DNA of 64,000 nt, from positions 62,001-126,000 of the forward strand of contig CAYGSU010000002.1 of assembly GCA_964352715.1 (NCBI GenBank), read 5' to 3'. Positions 36,260 to 44,832 of this stretch are shown piece by piece. The translations under genes were made by a program, and so were the position numbers. Origin of the DNA: JAVKBW01 sp964352715. Its GTDB lineage: Bacteria > Pseudomonadota > Alphaproteobacteria > UBA8366 > Aestuariispiraceae. Position 1 is the stretch's first letter; each line of letters begins with the position of its first letter. Below the pieces are notes generated by a model. That model worked only from the letters and a program-made list of their open reading frames with translations. It was not told the origin of the DNA and made no database searches.

Positions 36260-36930
36260 CCATACAGGAGCTGGATATCGAACCGGTACCAGGTCTGCCG
36301 GAAAACCTGCCGGACGGTGAAACAATCGTCTGGCAGGGTAAGCCCGATTGGTGGGGCCTTGCCTTGCGCGTGTTCCACATCCGCAAGATTGCTGTGTACT
36401 TCGCTGTTCTTCTCGCGTGGTGGTGCGCAACGACGGTATATGACGGCGGCGATGCCAGAGCCGTCCTGGATGTGCTGATCAACACCGTGCCCTATGCCGC
36501 GCTGGGGATTGCCATTCTGACCGTCATCGCACAGTCCTACGCCCGAACAACAATCTACACGATTACAACGCGGCGTGTGGTGATGCGTTTTGGCGTGGCT
36601 CTGCCGATTGCCTTCAATATACCGTTCTGCCGCATCGAGTCGGCCTCGCTGAGGCAGTGTGGCGATGGAACTGGCGATCTGCCGCTGAAACTTGTCGGCA
36701 AGGACAAGATCGCCTTTCTGCATCTCTGGCCATTCGTTCGGCCCGGACAATACAGAAAGCCACAGCCGACTTTGCGCGCATTGAAGGATCCCGAACATGT
36801 CGCACGGCTGTTGGCCGACGCCATGAAGAAAGAGCTCGGCGCAGGTGAAGTTCACAGGCTGGAAAAAGCGTCCAGACCTACAGGCGCTTCGTCCGACGTC
36901 GATACCGGGCTTGCTGCAGCGACAAGATAA
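36256..36930 (+). CDS. puhB: PuhB, reaction centre assembly protein (PH-like domain)
   Basis: 224 residues. An N-terminal segment with PDGETIVWQGKPDWWGLALRVF is followed by two or three hydrophobic helices (about 40-100) and a bacterial PH-like domain (TTIYTITTRRVVMRFGVALP). It matches PuhB, which assists reaction-centre assembly in Rhodobacter capsulatus. It is coupled to puhA by ATGA and followed by puhC 12 bp later. Confidence 0.92.
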   Translation: MTIQELDIEPVPGLPENLPDGETIVWQGKPDWWGLALRVFHIRKIAVYFAVLLAWWCATTVYDGGDARAVLDVLINTVPYAALGIAILTVIAQSYARTTIYTITTRRVVMRFGVALPIAFNIPFCRIESASLRQCGDGTGDLPLKLVGKDKIAFLHLWPFVRPGQYRKPQPTLRALKDPEHVARLLADAMKKELGAGEVHRLEKASRPTGASSDVDTGLAAATR

Positions 36931-36942
36931 GGAGACCGCGCC

Positions 36943-37401
36943 GTGGATCATCATCACGATATGGAAGTTCCAAGAATTGCATTGATCGGTGCAGGGCTGC
37001 TGATCGTGCTGACGATCAGTCTTGCAGGCCTTTCCAGAGCAGGCATCATCGCCGTTCCGACGGCCAATGTCGCCGAGGAAGCGACGGCTGAGCGGGATCT
37101 GTATTTCCGTGACAGACAGCAGGGCGGTATCGAGGTTCTGTCTGCGGAAACCGGCGCGGTGGTAACCGTGTTCGAGCCGGGAACCAACGGGTTCGCAAGA
37201 GGCGTTCTGCGAAGCCTGGTTCGCGAAAGACACGCAAACGGGCTGGACGATGAGGTTCCGATGCGGCTTGTACGGTTCAAGGATGGGCGTCTGGCGCTGG
37301 TCGATCCGGTAACCAACGAAAGAATTGAACTGGTGTCTTTCGGCCCAACCAATCTCGGTGTCTTTGCCAAGCTGTTGCCGTCAGAAGGGAACAAGCTATG
37401 A
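36943..37401 (+). CDS. puhC: PuhC, photosynthetic complex assembly protein
   Basis: 152 residues. A His-rich cytoplasmic N terminus (DHHHDMEVPR) leads into one membrane helix (about 11-30). The remainder is a periplasmic domain with RDLYFRDRQQGGIEVL, a family hallmark. GTG start with GGAGA at 36931-36935, 7 bases upstream. PuhC influences LH1/RC supercomplex formation. The stop overlaps the next small gene by 4 bp. Confidence 0.91.
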   Translation: MDHHHDMEVPRIALIGAGLLIVLTISLAGLSRAGIIAVPTANVAEEATAERDLYFRDRQQGGIEVLSAETGAVVTVFEPGTNGFARGVLRSLVRERHANGLDDEVPMRLVRFKDGRLALVDPVTNERIELVSFGPTNLGVFAKLLPSEGNKL

Positions 37402-37703
37402 GCTTCATGCGTCCCCTATACGGCGAAAGCTTCGATGTCGATTGCACCGTCGATATCCAGAATACGTTTGAACAGTTTCATGCCCTTGTCGAACTGGATG
37501 GCAACCCGGCGCTTTTCCCGGGTGACAAGGTGAAAGTCCACGGTGACCCGGTTACTGTTCCCTACGGGGAAAAGCGCATTTTCAGAAGAACCGCAACCGT
37601 ACAACGGGCAACGGCGCTGTGCCGCGCCCTCACGAAGTTCAGGAGCGATTTCGAATACCTTGAAATGTTTGAAGTCAGTTTTTCGTCGGAGAAAACACTA
37701 TGA
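37398..37703 (+). CDS. Small conserved protein of the puh-acsF operon, function unknown
   Basis: 101 residues with no membrane segment. It resembles a small beta-rich domain (FDVDCTVDIQNTFEQFHALVELDG; DKVKVHGDPVTVPYGEKRIF) and ends with an FEVSF segment. It is coupled on both sides by 4-bp ATGA overlaps, to puhC upstream and acsF downstream, so it must be translated with them. I recall unnamed small genes at this position in other alphaproteobacterial phototrophs, but I cannot name the family. A role around the AcsF cyclase is plausible from the coupling only. Confidence 0.85.
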   Translation: MSFMRPLYGESFDVDCTVDIQNTFEQFHALVELDGNPALFPGDKVKVHGDPVTVPYGEKRIFRRTATVQRATALCRALTKFRSDFEYLEMFEVSFSSEKTL

Positions 37704-38767
37704 CAATAGAAACTCTGTCCATTACCTCAAAAGATGCAATGGAGATCGCCAAGGAGAATACTGTCCTTAGCCCGCGTTTTTATACGACGGATTTCGACGA
37801 GCTCGACGCGATCGACGTCTCGCCGGTGCGCCAGGAATGGGACCAGCTCATTGCCGAAATGAAGTCCGATCCGAACAGGAAACACTTCAAGCGTGACGAG
37901 CGTTGGGACAAGATATCCCTTGATGATCTGCCACCGGCGCTGCGTAAGGAATTTGTCGATTTTCTGGTCAGTTCGCTGACCGCCGAGTTTTCCGGCTGCA
38001 TCCTGTATGCGGAAATGAAAAAGCGTGGCACGAACCCGGACATCTGCGAACTGTTCAGCCTGATGGCGCGTGACGAATCCCGTCATGCCGGTTTCATCAA
38101 TGATGCGCTGAAGGAATTCGGCATCGGCGTTGATCTTGGGTTCCTGACCAAGACCAAGAAGTACACCTACTTCAAGCCGAAGTTCATTTTCTACGCGACT
38201 TACTTGTCCGAGAAAATCGGTTATTCGCGGTATATTACAATTTTCCGGCAACTGGAACAGCATCCCGAGCTGCGTTTCCATCCGATCTTCAAATGGTTCG
38301 AGGAATGGTGTAACGACGAGTTCCGTCATGGCGAGGCCTTTGCGCTTCTGATGCGCGCCAACCCGCATTTGCTGAAAGGGCGGAACACGCTGTGGGTCAA
38401 GTTCTTCCAGCTTGCCGTTTTTGCCACCATGTATGTGCGCGACCACAACCGCCCTGCCTTCCACGAAGCGTTGGGTGTCGACCCGACCGATTACGACTAC
38501 AAGGTCTTCCGGATCTGCCTGCAGATTTGCGAGCAGGTCTTCCCGGTAACGCTGAACATTGACGATCCGCGGTTCAGAAACGGTCTGGAAACCATTCGAG
38601 GTCTTGCGGACAGGATGGACGAGGCCAAACGGAAAGGCGGTATCTGGAACAGGGTTCGGTTTGCCGTTCTGGGTGTGCGGACAGCCGCTGTATTCGGCAG
38701 GCTCTACATTCTGCCCGGTAAACACAAGGAGCTGCCGGCAACCAGCCGTTTGCAGCCTGCCTGGTAA
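37700..38767 (+). CDS. acsF: Mg-protoporphyrin IX monomethyl ester oxidative cyclase (aerobic)
   Basis: 355 residues, a diiron carboxylate protein. The iron-binding motifs are visible as EFSGCILYAEMKKR, MARDESRHAGFIND near 127-140, and WCNDEFRHGEAFA near 208-220. AcsF uses O2 to form ring E, giving divinyl protochlorophyllide. No anaerobic cyclase gene bchE lies in this window, so pigment synthesis here depends on oxygen unless bchE is elsewhere. It overlaps the 101-aa gene by ATGA. Confidence 0.96.
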   Translation: MTIETLSITSKDAMEIAKENTVLSPRFYTTDFDELDAIDVSPVRQEWDQLIAEMKSDPNRKHFKRDERWDKISLDDLPPALRKEFVDFLVSSLTAEFSGCILYAEMKKRGTNPDICELFSLMARDESRHAGFINDALKEFGIGVDLGFLTKTKKYTYFKPKFIFYATYLSEKIGYSRYITIFRQLEQHPELRFHPIFKWFEEWCNDEFRHGEAFALLMRANPHLLKGRNTLWVKFFQLAVFATMYVRDHNRPAFHEALGVDPTDYDYKVFRICLQICEQVFPVTLNIDDPRFRNGLETIRGLADRMDEAKRKGGIWNRVRFAVLGVRTAAVFGRLYILPGKHKELPATSRLQPAW

Positions 38768-38788
38768 CCGGTCGGCAGATTGAGTGTC

Positions 38789-39640
38789 ATGACATATGCC
38801 CTGCCCATAATCGTCGCCGCTTTCATATGGTGGTTCAGCACAGGTTTGGTTCTGCTGCTGGATGGCATGCCCAAACGGACCCATGTCTGGAGTTTGGTTG
38901 CCACGACCTTTGTGACGGCAATTGCGATCTGTGCGCTGTATTTCACGGCATGGGAAACCACGCCGGCGGCGGCCTATATCGCCTTTACCGCGACGATCGT
39001 TATCTGGGGCTGGCACGAGCTGGCATTCCTGCTGGGCATCGTTACAGGGCCGCGGCGTGCGCGGTGTCCGCCGGATGCGGGGATCGGACGCCGCTTTGTC
39101 CTGGCGGTGCAGGTTCTTGCATATCATGAAATCGCGGTTGCGCTTACCTTCGGGCTTATCGTCCTGCTGCTTTGGGATGCCCCGAACCAGGTCGGCACCT
39201 GGACGTTCCTTGTTCTGTTTGCCATGCGCCTCAGCGCCAAGCTCAACATCTTCCTTGGCGTGCCGAACATGAGTGATGAGTTCCTTCCAGGCCACATGGA
39301 TTTCCTGAACAGCTATTTCGGTGCGAAGAAACTGAACTGGCTGTTTCCCTTCTCGGTAACGGTAGCGACCCTTGCCGGGGCATACGTATTTCATTCGGCG
39401 TTTGGCTCCAGCGCAACGCCGTATCTGGTGACCGGTTACATGTTGACCGGTGCCCTTATCTTGCTTGGTACGCTGGAACATTGGTTGCTGATGCTGCCCA
39501 TTCCGGATAGCGCGTTGTGGCGATGGGCTCTGAATTTCAGAAAGACGCCCGATGTTGCAAACGATGTCGGGCCATCGGCATTGAATACGGGCACCGTCAA
39601 CAAGGTGAAAGCTAATCGACTGCCCGTTATGACGAAGTGA
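38789..39640 (+). CDS. puhE: PuhE, photosynthetic complex assembly protein 2 (DUF3623)
   Basis: 283 residues with about seven hydrophobic helices. The N-terminal helix starts at once (TYALPIIVAAFIWWFSTGLVLLLDG), and the family's HELAFLLGIVTGPRR segment is near 72-86. A later KLNIFLGVPNMSDEFLP segment is also conserved. The ATG at 38789 is taken; a TTG at 38780 would add three residues, and neither has a strong Shine-Dalgarno sequence. PuhE in R. capsulatus modulates bacteriochlorophyll synthesis. It follows acsF directly and precedes hemA. Confidence 0.9.
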   Translation: MTYALPIIVAAFIWWFSTGLVLLLDGMPKRTHVWSLVATTFVTAIAICALYFTAWETTPAAAYIAFTATIVIWGWHELAFLLGIVTGPRRARCPPDAGIGRRFVLAVQVLAYHEIAVALTFGLIVLLLWDAPNQVGTWTFLVLFAMRLSAKLNIFLGVPNMSDEFLPGHMDFLNSYFGAKKLNWLFPFSVTVATLAGAYVFHSAFGSSATPYLVTGYMLTGALILLGTLEHWLLMLPIPDSALWRWALNFRKTPDVANDVGPSALNTGTVNKVKANRLPVMTK

Positions 39641-39656
39641 AATAGGGGGAAACCAA

Positions 39657-40874
39657 ATGAACTACGAAAATTATTTCAGACAAAGCCTCGACCAGCTCAA
39701 AGATGAAGGACGATATCGTTACTTTGCCGATCTGAAACGGCGACGGGGAGAATTCCCCAAGGCCGCGCACCACAAGCAGGGTGTTGAGGTGGGTGACGTC
39801 ACTGTCTGGTGCTCCAACGATTATCTGGGCATGGGCCAGTCGACGGCGGTTCTGGAATCGATGCACGAAGCGCTCGATGAATGCGGCGCAGGGGCAGGCG
39901 GTACGCGAAACATCTCCGGCACCAACCGCTATCATGTTTTGCTGGAACAGGAGCTGGCTGACTTGCACAACAAGGAAGCCGCCCTTCTGTTCACCTCCGG
40001 TTATGTGTCGAACTGGGCCGGTATCAGCACGTTGGCGGCGATGCTGCCGAATTGCGCGATCATTTCCGATTCTCTTAACCACGCGTCGATGATTGAGGGT
40101 ATTCGCCACAGCCGGGCCGAAAAAATCATCTGGAAGCATAACGACCTCGAGGATCTGGAGCGTATTCTGGCCGGTCTCGATCCTGACCGCGCGAAGCTGA
40201 TCGTTTTCGAATCCGTCTATTCAATGGATGGTGATATCGCACCGATCAAGGAGATCTGCGATCTCGCAGACGCCTATGGCGCGATGACGTTCCTGGACGA
40301 GGTTCATGCCGTCGGCATGTACGGGCCGCGTGGCGGGGGTATTGCAGAGCGCGAAGGCCTGATGGACCGGGTAACGGTTATCGAAGGCACGCTGGCAAAG
40401 GCGTTCGGTGTCATCGGCGGCTATATCGCGGCGTCCGAGGCCTTGTGTGATTTCGTTCGTAGCCATTCCTCCGGGTTTATCTTCACAACAGCCCTGCCGC
40501 CGGCCGTGGCTGCCGGTGCGCGGACAAGCATCCAGCATCTGAAGGTCAGTAACTTTGAGCGAGACCTGCAGAAGCAACGCGTGGCGATGCTTCGGCGCAA
40601 GCTGGACGGTGCAGGTATCCCGCATATGCGGAACCCGAGCCATATCGTGCCGGTGATGGTTGGCGATCCGGTTCAGTGCCGCCAGATCAGCGACCGGCTG
40701 ATGGATGAGTTTTCCATCTATGTACAGCCGATCAACTATCCGACCGTACCGCGCGGGACCGAGCGCCTGAGATTCACGCCGGGTCCGCTGCATAGCGAAG
40801 CGGATATCAACAAACTTGTCTCTGCCCTGACGGCTATCTGGGCGTCGCTGGGGATGGAGACGGTCGCAGCCTGA
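39657..40874 (+). CDS. hemA: 5-aminolevulinate synthase
   Basis: 405 residues, an alpha-oxoamine synthase with PLP. Key parts are WCSNDYLGMGQ near 51-61, GAGAGGTRNISGT near 80-92, LDEVHAVGMYGPRGGG near 214-229 and the Schiff-base lysine in GTLAKAFGVIGGY. It condenses glycine and succinyl-CoA in the first step of tetrapyrrole synthesis. GGGGGAAA precedes the ATG. It is the last gene of the rightward bch-puh run and is followed by a clear intrinsic terminator. Confidence 0.96.
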   Translation: MNYENYFRQSLDQLKDEGRYRYFADLKRRRGEFPKAAHHKQGVEVGDVTVWCSNDYLGMGQSTAVLESMHEALDECGAGAGGTRNISGTNRYHVLLEQELADLHNKEAALLFTSGYVSNWAGISTLAAMLPNCAIISDSLNHASMIEGIRHSRAEKIIWKHNDLEDLERILAGLDPDRAKLIVFESVYSMDGDIAPIKEICDLADAYGAMTFLDEVHAVGMYGPRGGGIAEREGLMDRVTVIEGTLAKAFGVIGGYIAASEALCDFVRSHSSGFIFTTALPPAVAAGARTSIQHLKVSNFERDLQKQRVAMLRRKLDGAGIPHMRNPSHIVPVMVGDPVQCRQISDRLMDEFSIYVQPINYPTVPRGTERLRFTPGPLHSEADINKLVSALTAIWASLGMETVAA

Positions 40875-40916
40875 GGATCCTACTTCCCCCGGGATCACCC
40901 ACATCGGTTGCGTGTT

Positions 40917-40948
40917 GAAACGGTCCTTCGGGGCCGTTTCTTCTTTTT
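40917..40948 (+). terminator. Rho-independent terminator of the bch-puh-hemA run
   Basis: GAAACGGTCC and GGGCCGTTTC pair in a 10-bp stem with one G-T pair around a TTCG tetraloop. TTCTTTTT follows. It lies 43 bp after the hemA stop. Confidence 0.85.
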
Positions 40949-41225
40949 GACTCACGGCTGCGGGCTCTACCCATCATTGGGCCAGACCCTTAGTGGCTGA
41001 CCTGTGGTGGCCAGCCGATTGAAACCGGTCTCGGGACAAGAAGAAGGGTCTTTGGTGATCTTTCTATGGTCGCAACGGCGATGGTTACGGATGGATCATC
41101 GCGGGTGGCTTAGGTTTCCCCATCGTTGAAACAGATCTTCCGGGCCGCTTCTTCCATAGGCCCTGATGTTTTGCCCACGTTTGATCTGGATGGCCTGACG
41201 GGCCAATAGCGCTCGGCGCCAGGGC

Positions 41226-41253
41226 AAAAAAAAGGGCCGTTGCCGGCCCTTTT
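41226..41253 (-). terminator. Rho-independent terminator of the puf operon
   Basis: Arms 41230-41239 and 41244-41253 form a perfect 10-bp stem (AAAAGGGCCG) with a 4-base loop. Read leftwards, the hairpin runs into a stretch of T residues (A's at 41226-41233), giving an intrinsic terminator for transcripts coming from pufC. Confidence 0.85.
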
Positions 41254-41308
41254 AAGTTCATCACTGATGGATTGTGATGGGTGGGTTGGGAATTTTCAGT
41301 AGCGCGAT

Positions 41309-42334
41309 CTATTCTGTGACCGTCGCCAGAGCCCGGGGATGGTCTTCAACCATGTTCGCACCGTACATCGGTTTCGGAATCCCCTGGTGACAGGTTTCGC
41401 ACTTTGCCTTGGGGGCATCGCCTTTCGGGCCAAGCCGGTTGTCCGGCAGGACAGATGCCAGCGGCTCGAGGAAGGTGCCGTTAAGCGTCTGCACCATGTT
41501 GATGCCATGCCATGCCTTTACACGGGCTGGGCTGCTTTCTCCCCAGTTCGAAAAGGAGCGGGTGTTGTGGCAGTAGGTGCAGTTGACGCCCAGGCCCTGC
41601 GATATGTTCATCATCAGCGAGTACGTCGTTTCGGTATCCTGGATCGACACGCCGTTCAGTGTGGTTGGCAGGGCGTTAGCCGATTGGACACGGATCTGGG
41701 CATCGTCAGTCGTCAGCAGAGCGCCGATCGCGTCGTAGGGCATGGACGTGAAGCCGGCAACCTTGGTACCGAGGTTCTGGTTGTTGCGGCTGGCGGCAAA
41801 CCCGGCGCCGGCAGCCGGATGATGATCATCCTCGGTATAGACGTATTGCGGTACATTATTGCCTCTGTGGCAACTGAAGCAGTTCACACCGGTAGGACCT
41901 ACATGGTCATTCCATTCAGTGTTGATGGTCTGCGTCATCTGCATCATGCGCCGGGCAACAATCTTCTGATATTTGCTGTCCGATGCCAGATTTTCCTCAT
42001 CATGACAGTAGACGCAGCCTTCTTCCGGTGAGACCCACTGCGTCACAGCAGCCATGTACCAGTTGAATTCAGCGTCACTCAGATTGTTGAGTACCTGAAC
42101 ATTTTCGTAGACATCACCGGCAAGATCACCTTCCGGCTCGACGGCGCCAAACGGCTCCGGCGGCTGGTTTCTGTCGGCAATGTCCTGTTCGATGCTGGGA
42201 TTTTGGAGCTCGACGATGCCCGTGCCGCGATAACCGGTCTGGGTAGAGTCCTTGGGCGTCAGTTCCCATTCCTTGTTGGCTGCAAGAGCCAGCAGAAAGA
42301 CGACTGGTGCGGCAATGATTAGAGCGGTTTTCAT
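41309..42334 (-). CDS. pufC: Tetraheme cytochrome c subunit of the reaction centre
   Basis: 341 residues. The N-terminal hydrophobic segment (4-19) acts as signal or membrane anchor. No lipobox cysteine is present, so unlike the Blastochloris subunit it is probably held by this helix. Four CxxCH heme sites are at 107-111, 152-156, 252-256 and 312-316. Methionine-containing helices that supply sixth ligands precede them. It re-reduces the special pair from the periplasmic side. Last gene of pufBALMC, 1 bp after pufM, followed by the terminator. Confidence 0.96.
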   Translation of the reverse strand: MKTALIIAAPVVFLLALAANKEWELTPKDSTQTGYRGTGIVELQNPSIEQDIADRNQPPEPFGAVEPEGDLAGDVYENVQVLNNLSDAEFNWYMAAVTQWVSPEEGCVYCHDEENLASDSKYQKIVARRMMQMTQTINTEWNDHVGPTGVNCFSCHRGNNVPQYVYTEDDHHPAAGAGFAASRNNQNLGTKVAGFTSMPYDAIGALLTTDDAQIRVQSANALPTTLNGVSIQDTETTYSLMMNISQGLGVNCTYCHNTRSFSNWGESSPARVKAWHGINMVQTLNGTFLEPLASVLPDNRLGPKGDAPKAKCETCHQGIPKPMYGANMVEDHPRALATVTE

Positions 42335-42335
42335 A

Positions 42336-43307
42336 TTAGTTTCCTCCCATCACGGCCGGATCTACCACCCCGCCATTAACGTCGGGATAACCCGGTGCGA
42401 TGCCGTGCTTGACACCCCACAAGAACCAGTTATCGACGACAGTGCCGGTTAACAGGATGCCGATGCCCCCTGTCAGCGTGGTCAGCACGGCGAACCACCA
42501 TGCCCAGCGGTGAATGGATTCCATCGTTGCGTTGAAGCCCATTGTCCAGCGCCAGAACAGGGCGGCCCGTTCGGATGCCGTGCCGCGATCGACGATCTGT
42601 TCGATTTCGCGTTCGCCGCCGTAGCGGCTGACAGCGAGGATCGTCGCACCATGCATGGCGAACAGCAGGGCTGACCCATACAGGAAGGCGATGGAGAGCA
42701 TGTGGAACGGGTTATAGAACAGGTTGCCGTAGCGCAGCGAGAATGACGCCGTCCAGTCAAGATGCGGGAAGATCCCGTAAGGAACCGCTTCCGACCATGA
42801 CCCCATCAGCAGCGGGCGGATAAGCCCGAGCACCAGGAAAAGCCAGATCGCCGATGCGAAGGCCCAGGCAACATGAGTGCCCATGCCATGTGCCTTGGCG
42901 CGGGTATATACTCTGGCCCACCAGAGCAGGACCGACGCCAGAAGGAACAGACTGGAAAGAAGATACCAGCCGCCTTCAGCCATTGGCGGAAAGCTCAGTC
43001 CGTATTTCGGCGCAGGCGGATCGAGAGATAGCCAGAATAGCTGTCTGACAAACTCGATCGGATCGAAGTTCACCTGGGCCAGCATGTTCAGACCGACCAT
43101 CACAAACCAGGTCGCCCCGCACATCAACGCAGCTACACCCAGCGATCCCAGATAAAGCGGTCCGATCTGTGCGTCGCCGATTTTTCCGAGCCAGTAACTT
43201 GTCCAGGTTTTGCTACCGCGTTCCCAGACACCGTTCTTGGTTGCGATCCCCATGTCGGCAGGACCGTGAACCTGAACCTGTGTAAATATGTTTTGATACT
43301 CCGGCAT
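42336..43307 (-). CDS. pufM: Photosynthetic reaction centre M subunit
   Basis: 323 residues with five membrane helices. It starts at MPEYQN, where GGAGG (43316-43320 region) stands at good spacing; an in-frame upstream start is rejected because it would run into pufL. Typical parts are YWLGKIGDAQIGPLYLG near 40-56, the special-pair region near FYNPFHMLSIAFLYGSALLFAMHGATI (His ligands to Bchl and Fe), and the C-terminal GTVVDNWFLWGVKHG. With PufL it forms the electron-transfer core. Confidence 0.97.
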   Translation of the reverse strand: MPEYQNIFTQVQVHGPADMGIATKNGVWERGSKTWTSYWLGKIGDAQIGPLYLGSLGVAALMCGATWFVMVGLNMLAQVNFDPIEFVRQLFWLSLDPPAPKYGLSFPPMAEGGWYLLSSLFLLASVLLWWARVYTRAKAHGMGTHVAWAFASAIWLFLVLGLIRPLLMGSWSEAVPYGIFPHLDWTASFSLRYGNLFYNPFHMLSIAFLYGSALLFAMHGATILAVSRYGGEREIEQIVDRGTASERAALFWRWTMGFNATMESIHRWAWWFAVLTTLTGGIGILLTGTVVDNWFLWGVKHGIAPGYPDVNGGVVDPAVMGGN

Positions 43308-43320
43308 CGTAAGAGCCTCC

Positions 43321-44145
43321 CTAACTCCAAATCGGCAGATCCAGCCACCAGTTCCACCATTCAGGCCAACCACGGGTCCAGAACGGGCCACTTAGAATTA
43401 TGCATATCGCGCTCCAGAAACCGGCGTTCAGGGCCAGGAACAAACCGAGCCTGTGGATGCCGAGCGGGCCGATCGAGTAGCCGATCGTGTCCCTGAAGAC
43501 GCTGTTTTCATGCTCTGCTGTCTTTACCGTCTCTCCCTTGCCGGGATTGGTGGCGGACAAGACCAGGCCGCCGTGCAGGGCAAGCGCAAAGCACGTTGTG
43601 AAGAAGAATGATATCGCAATCATATGGGCCGGATTGTAGTGGAAGTGCAGATACTGGTATCCGACATTCGACACCCAATCGAGGTGGCTCAGGATGCCAT
43701 AGGGAAAACCATGTCCCCATGCGCCAAGCAGAACCGGCCTGATTACAACAAGAGAAAAATAGGCGAAAATCGCGACACCGAAGGCAAAAGGTACGTGCAA
43801 GCCGATACCGAGTTTCCGCGATATCTCGACTTCACGTAATGCCCACGAAACGAAAGCGCCTAACGCGCAGACTGTAATGATTTGCCACAGTCCGCCTTCA
43901 GCGAGTGGAGCGAGCGCCAATCCATAGGACAAGTCCGGCGGTGCAATGCTGATCATCCAGGGATTCCAGGTTGGACCAAGCGCCGCTCCATAAAAGATCA
44001 AAGCCGTTCCAAGAATGGAGAAAAATGCCGCAGTAACGCCAAAGAAACCGACATAGAAAGGTCCGATCCAAAAATCGAACAGATCTCCGCCAATCAGCGT
44101 TCCGCCGCGGACGCGATATTTCTTTTCAAAATCAAGCATCGCCAT
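43321..44145 (-). CDS. pufL: Photosynthetic reaction centre L subunit
   Basis: 274 residues with five membrane helices. It begins MAMLDFEKKYRVRGGTLIGGDLFDFW, the conserved PufL start. WALREVEISRKLGIGLHVPFAF near 105-126 and HLDWVSNVGYQYLHFHYNPAHMIAISFFF near 150-178 carry the His ligands for the special pair and the iron. pufM begins 13 bp after its stop. A structured 183-bp spacer separates it from pufA. Confidence 0.97.
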   Translation of the reverse strand: MAMLDFEKKYRVRGGTLIGGDLFDFWIGPFYVGFFGVTAAFFSILGTALIFYGAALGPTWNPWMISIAPPDLSYGLALAPLAEGGLWQIITVCALGAFVSWALREVEISRKLGIGLHVPFAFGVAIFAYFSLVVIRPVLLGAWGHGFPYGILSHLDWVSNVGYQYLHFHYNPAHMIAISFFFTTCFALALHGGLVLSATNPGKGETVKTAEHENSVFRDTIGYSIGPLGIHRLGLFLALNAGFWSAICIILSGPFWTRGWPEWWNWWLDLPIWS

Positions 44146-44223
44146 CTTTGTCGTTCCTAGTTTAGAACCAAACGCTAGACACTGAGTTATCAGCCAGCAT
44201 CCGATTTTAAGTTGCCGGGGTCA

Positions 44224-44260
44224 GTGGGGGATCAATACAAATAAGCATCGATCCACCCAC
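44224..44260 (-). other. Intercistronic stem-loop between pufA and pufL
   Basis: Arms 44224-44233 and 44250-44260 pair (GTGGG-GGATC against GATCCACCCAC, one bulged base) around a 16-base loop. A second short hairpin, CCGGCAAGGCCGG, lies at about 44287-44299 closer to pufA. In Rhodobacter, hairpins at this site protect the pufBA mRNA segment from decay and raise antenna over reaction-centre expression. The same role is inferred here. Confidence 0.5.
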
Positions 44261-44328
44261 CAAACCGGATAGAGCTTCGACTGCAACCGGCAAGGCCGGA
44301 AGTAGCCGTTGCTGCAAACCGCTAACGC

Positions 44329-44466
44329 CTAACCTGGCGGCAGCAGCCAATTGAAGCGTTCCGTGCTGAGCAGAATGAAATGAATCATTGCTGCCAAAGC
44401 GAATAGGAACACTCCCTGCACGACTAGCACCCTGCGAGGGTCCCAAATGAGCCAGATACGCCACAT
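44329..44466 (-). CDS. pufA: Light-harvesting 1 alpha polypeptide
   Basis: 45 residues, beginning MWRIWLIWDPRRVLV and ending in ILLSTERFNWLLPPG. One membrane helix contains the Bchl-binding histidine H29 in ALAAMIHF (A-x-x-x-H). The sequence is close to LH1 alpha of Rhodospirillum-type antennas but with a short C terminus. GGAGGG at 44475-44480, 8 bases upstream, supports the start. It lies between pufB (stop 44480) and pufL. Confidence 0.95.
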   Translation of the reverse strand: MWRIWLIWDPRRVLVVQGVFLFALAAMIHFILLSTERFNWLLPPG

Positions 44467-44479
44467 TTTGATATCCCTC

Positions 44480-44689
44480 CTATGTCAACAGTGTTGTCAG
44501 AGTGTGAGCCGAGTTCTGCAGCAAGTCAGAAGCCTGAGCCATCTTCTCTGTCTGCAGCCATGGACGCCAAATCCAAACGAGGAAGTGAGCGACAATCGCG
44601 ATAGCAGTGAAGATCATGAACCCTTTCATGTAGTGTCCATGAAACTCTTGTGCTTCGTCGGGTGTAAGGCCTGACATACTTTCAGCCAT
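44480..44689 (-). CDS. pufB: Light-harvesting 1 beta polypeptide with extended C terminus
   Basis: 69 residues. It has the LH1 beta pattern SGLTPDEAQEFHGHYMKGF, then one membrane helix with the Bchl ligand H35 in AIAIVAHFLVWIWRPW. LH1 beta chains normally end within a few residues of RPW. This one continues for about 24 residues (LQTEKMAQASDLLQNSAHTLT...) that could form an amphipathic helix on the periplasmic side. TCCTCCT in the plus strand (44694-44700) is its Shine-Dalgarno sequence. Its stop codon adjoins the pufA ribosome binding site. Confidence 0.94.
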   Translation of the reverse strand: MAESMSGLTPDEAQEFHGHYMKGFMIFTAIAIVAHFLVWIWRPWLQTEKMAQASDLLQNSAHTLTTLLT

Positions 44690-44832
44690 TACGTCCTCCT
44701 AGCTTACTGGCCTAACGGCCGTTACCGCATAAAACCCTACGCGGCCAGGGCCTCCGGTCCGGCTCGCAGCCAAACCCTTGGTTGGTACGCCCGTTGCGGG
44801 GCGTGTTCCGATGCTCGTATGGTGACGCACGC

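Larger units (their letters stand above)
40875..41308. other. Intergenic region between hemA and pufC
   Basis: 434 bp separating two converging superoperons. It holds one terminator for each strand (40917-40948 and 41226-41253). Between them lies about 275 bp in which I find no coding frame with a ribosome binding site. Several short GGCC-containing inverted repeats occur there, and they could simply be decayed sequence. Confidence 0.6.

Noticed and set aside
37727..39481. 584-residue open frame antisense to acsF and puhE
   Set aside because: It is a shadow frame produced by codon bias of the real genes. Its translation is rich in Arg, Gln and Asp without any domain pattern, and both sense genes are certain.
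40950..41225. Possible RNA gene or small ORF between hemA and pufC terminators
   Set aside because: Short GGCC repeats and partial stems are visible, but there is no tRNA-like fold, promoter or ribosome binding site that I can support.
44207..44464. 85-residue minus-strand frame across pufA
   Set aside because: It is out of frame with the LH1 alpha sequence. The correct short frame at 44329-44466 encodes the recognisable polypeptide with a good ribosome binding site.
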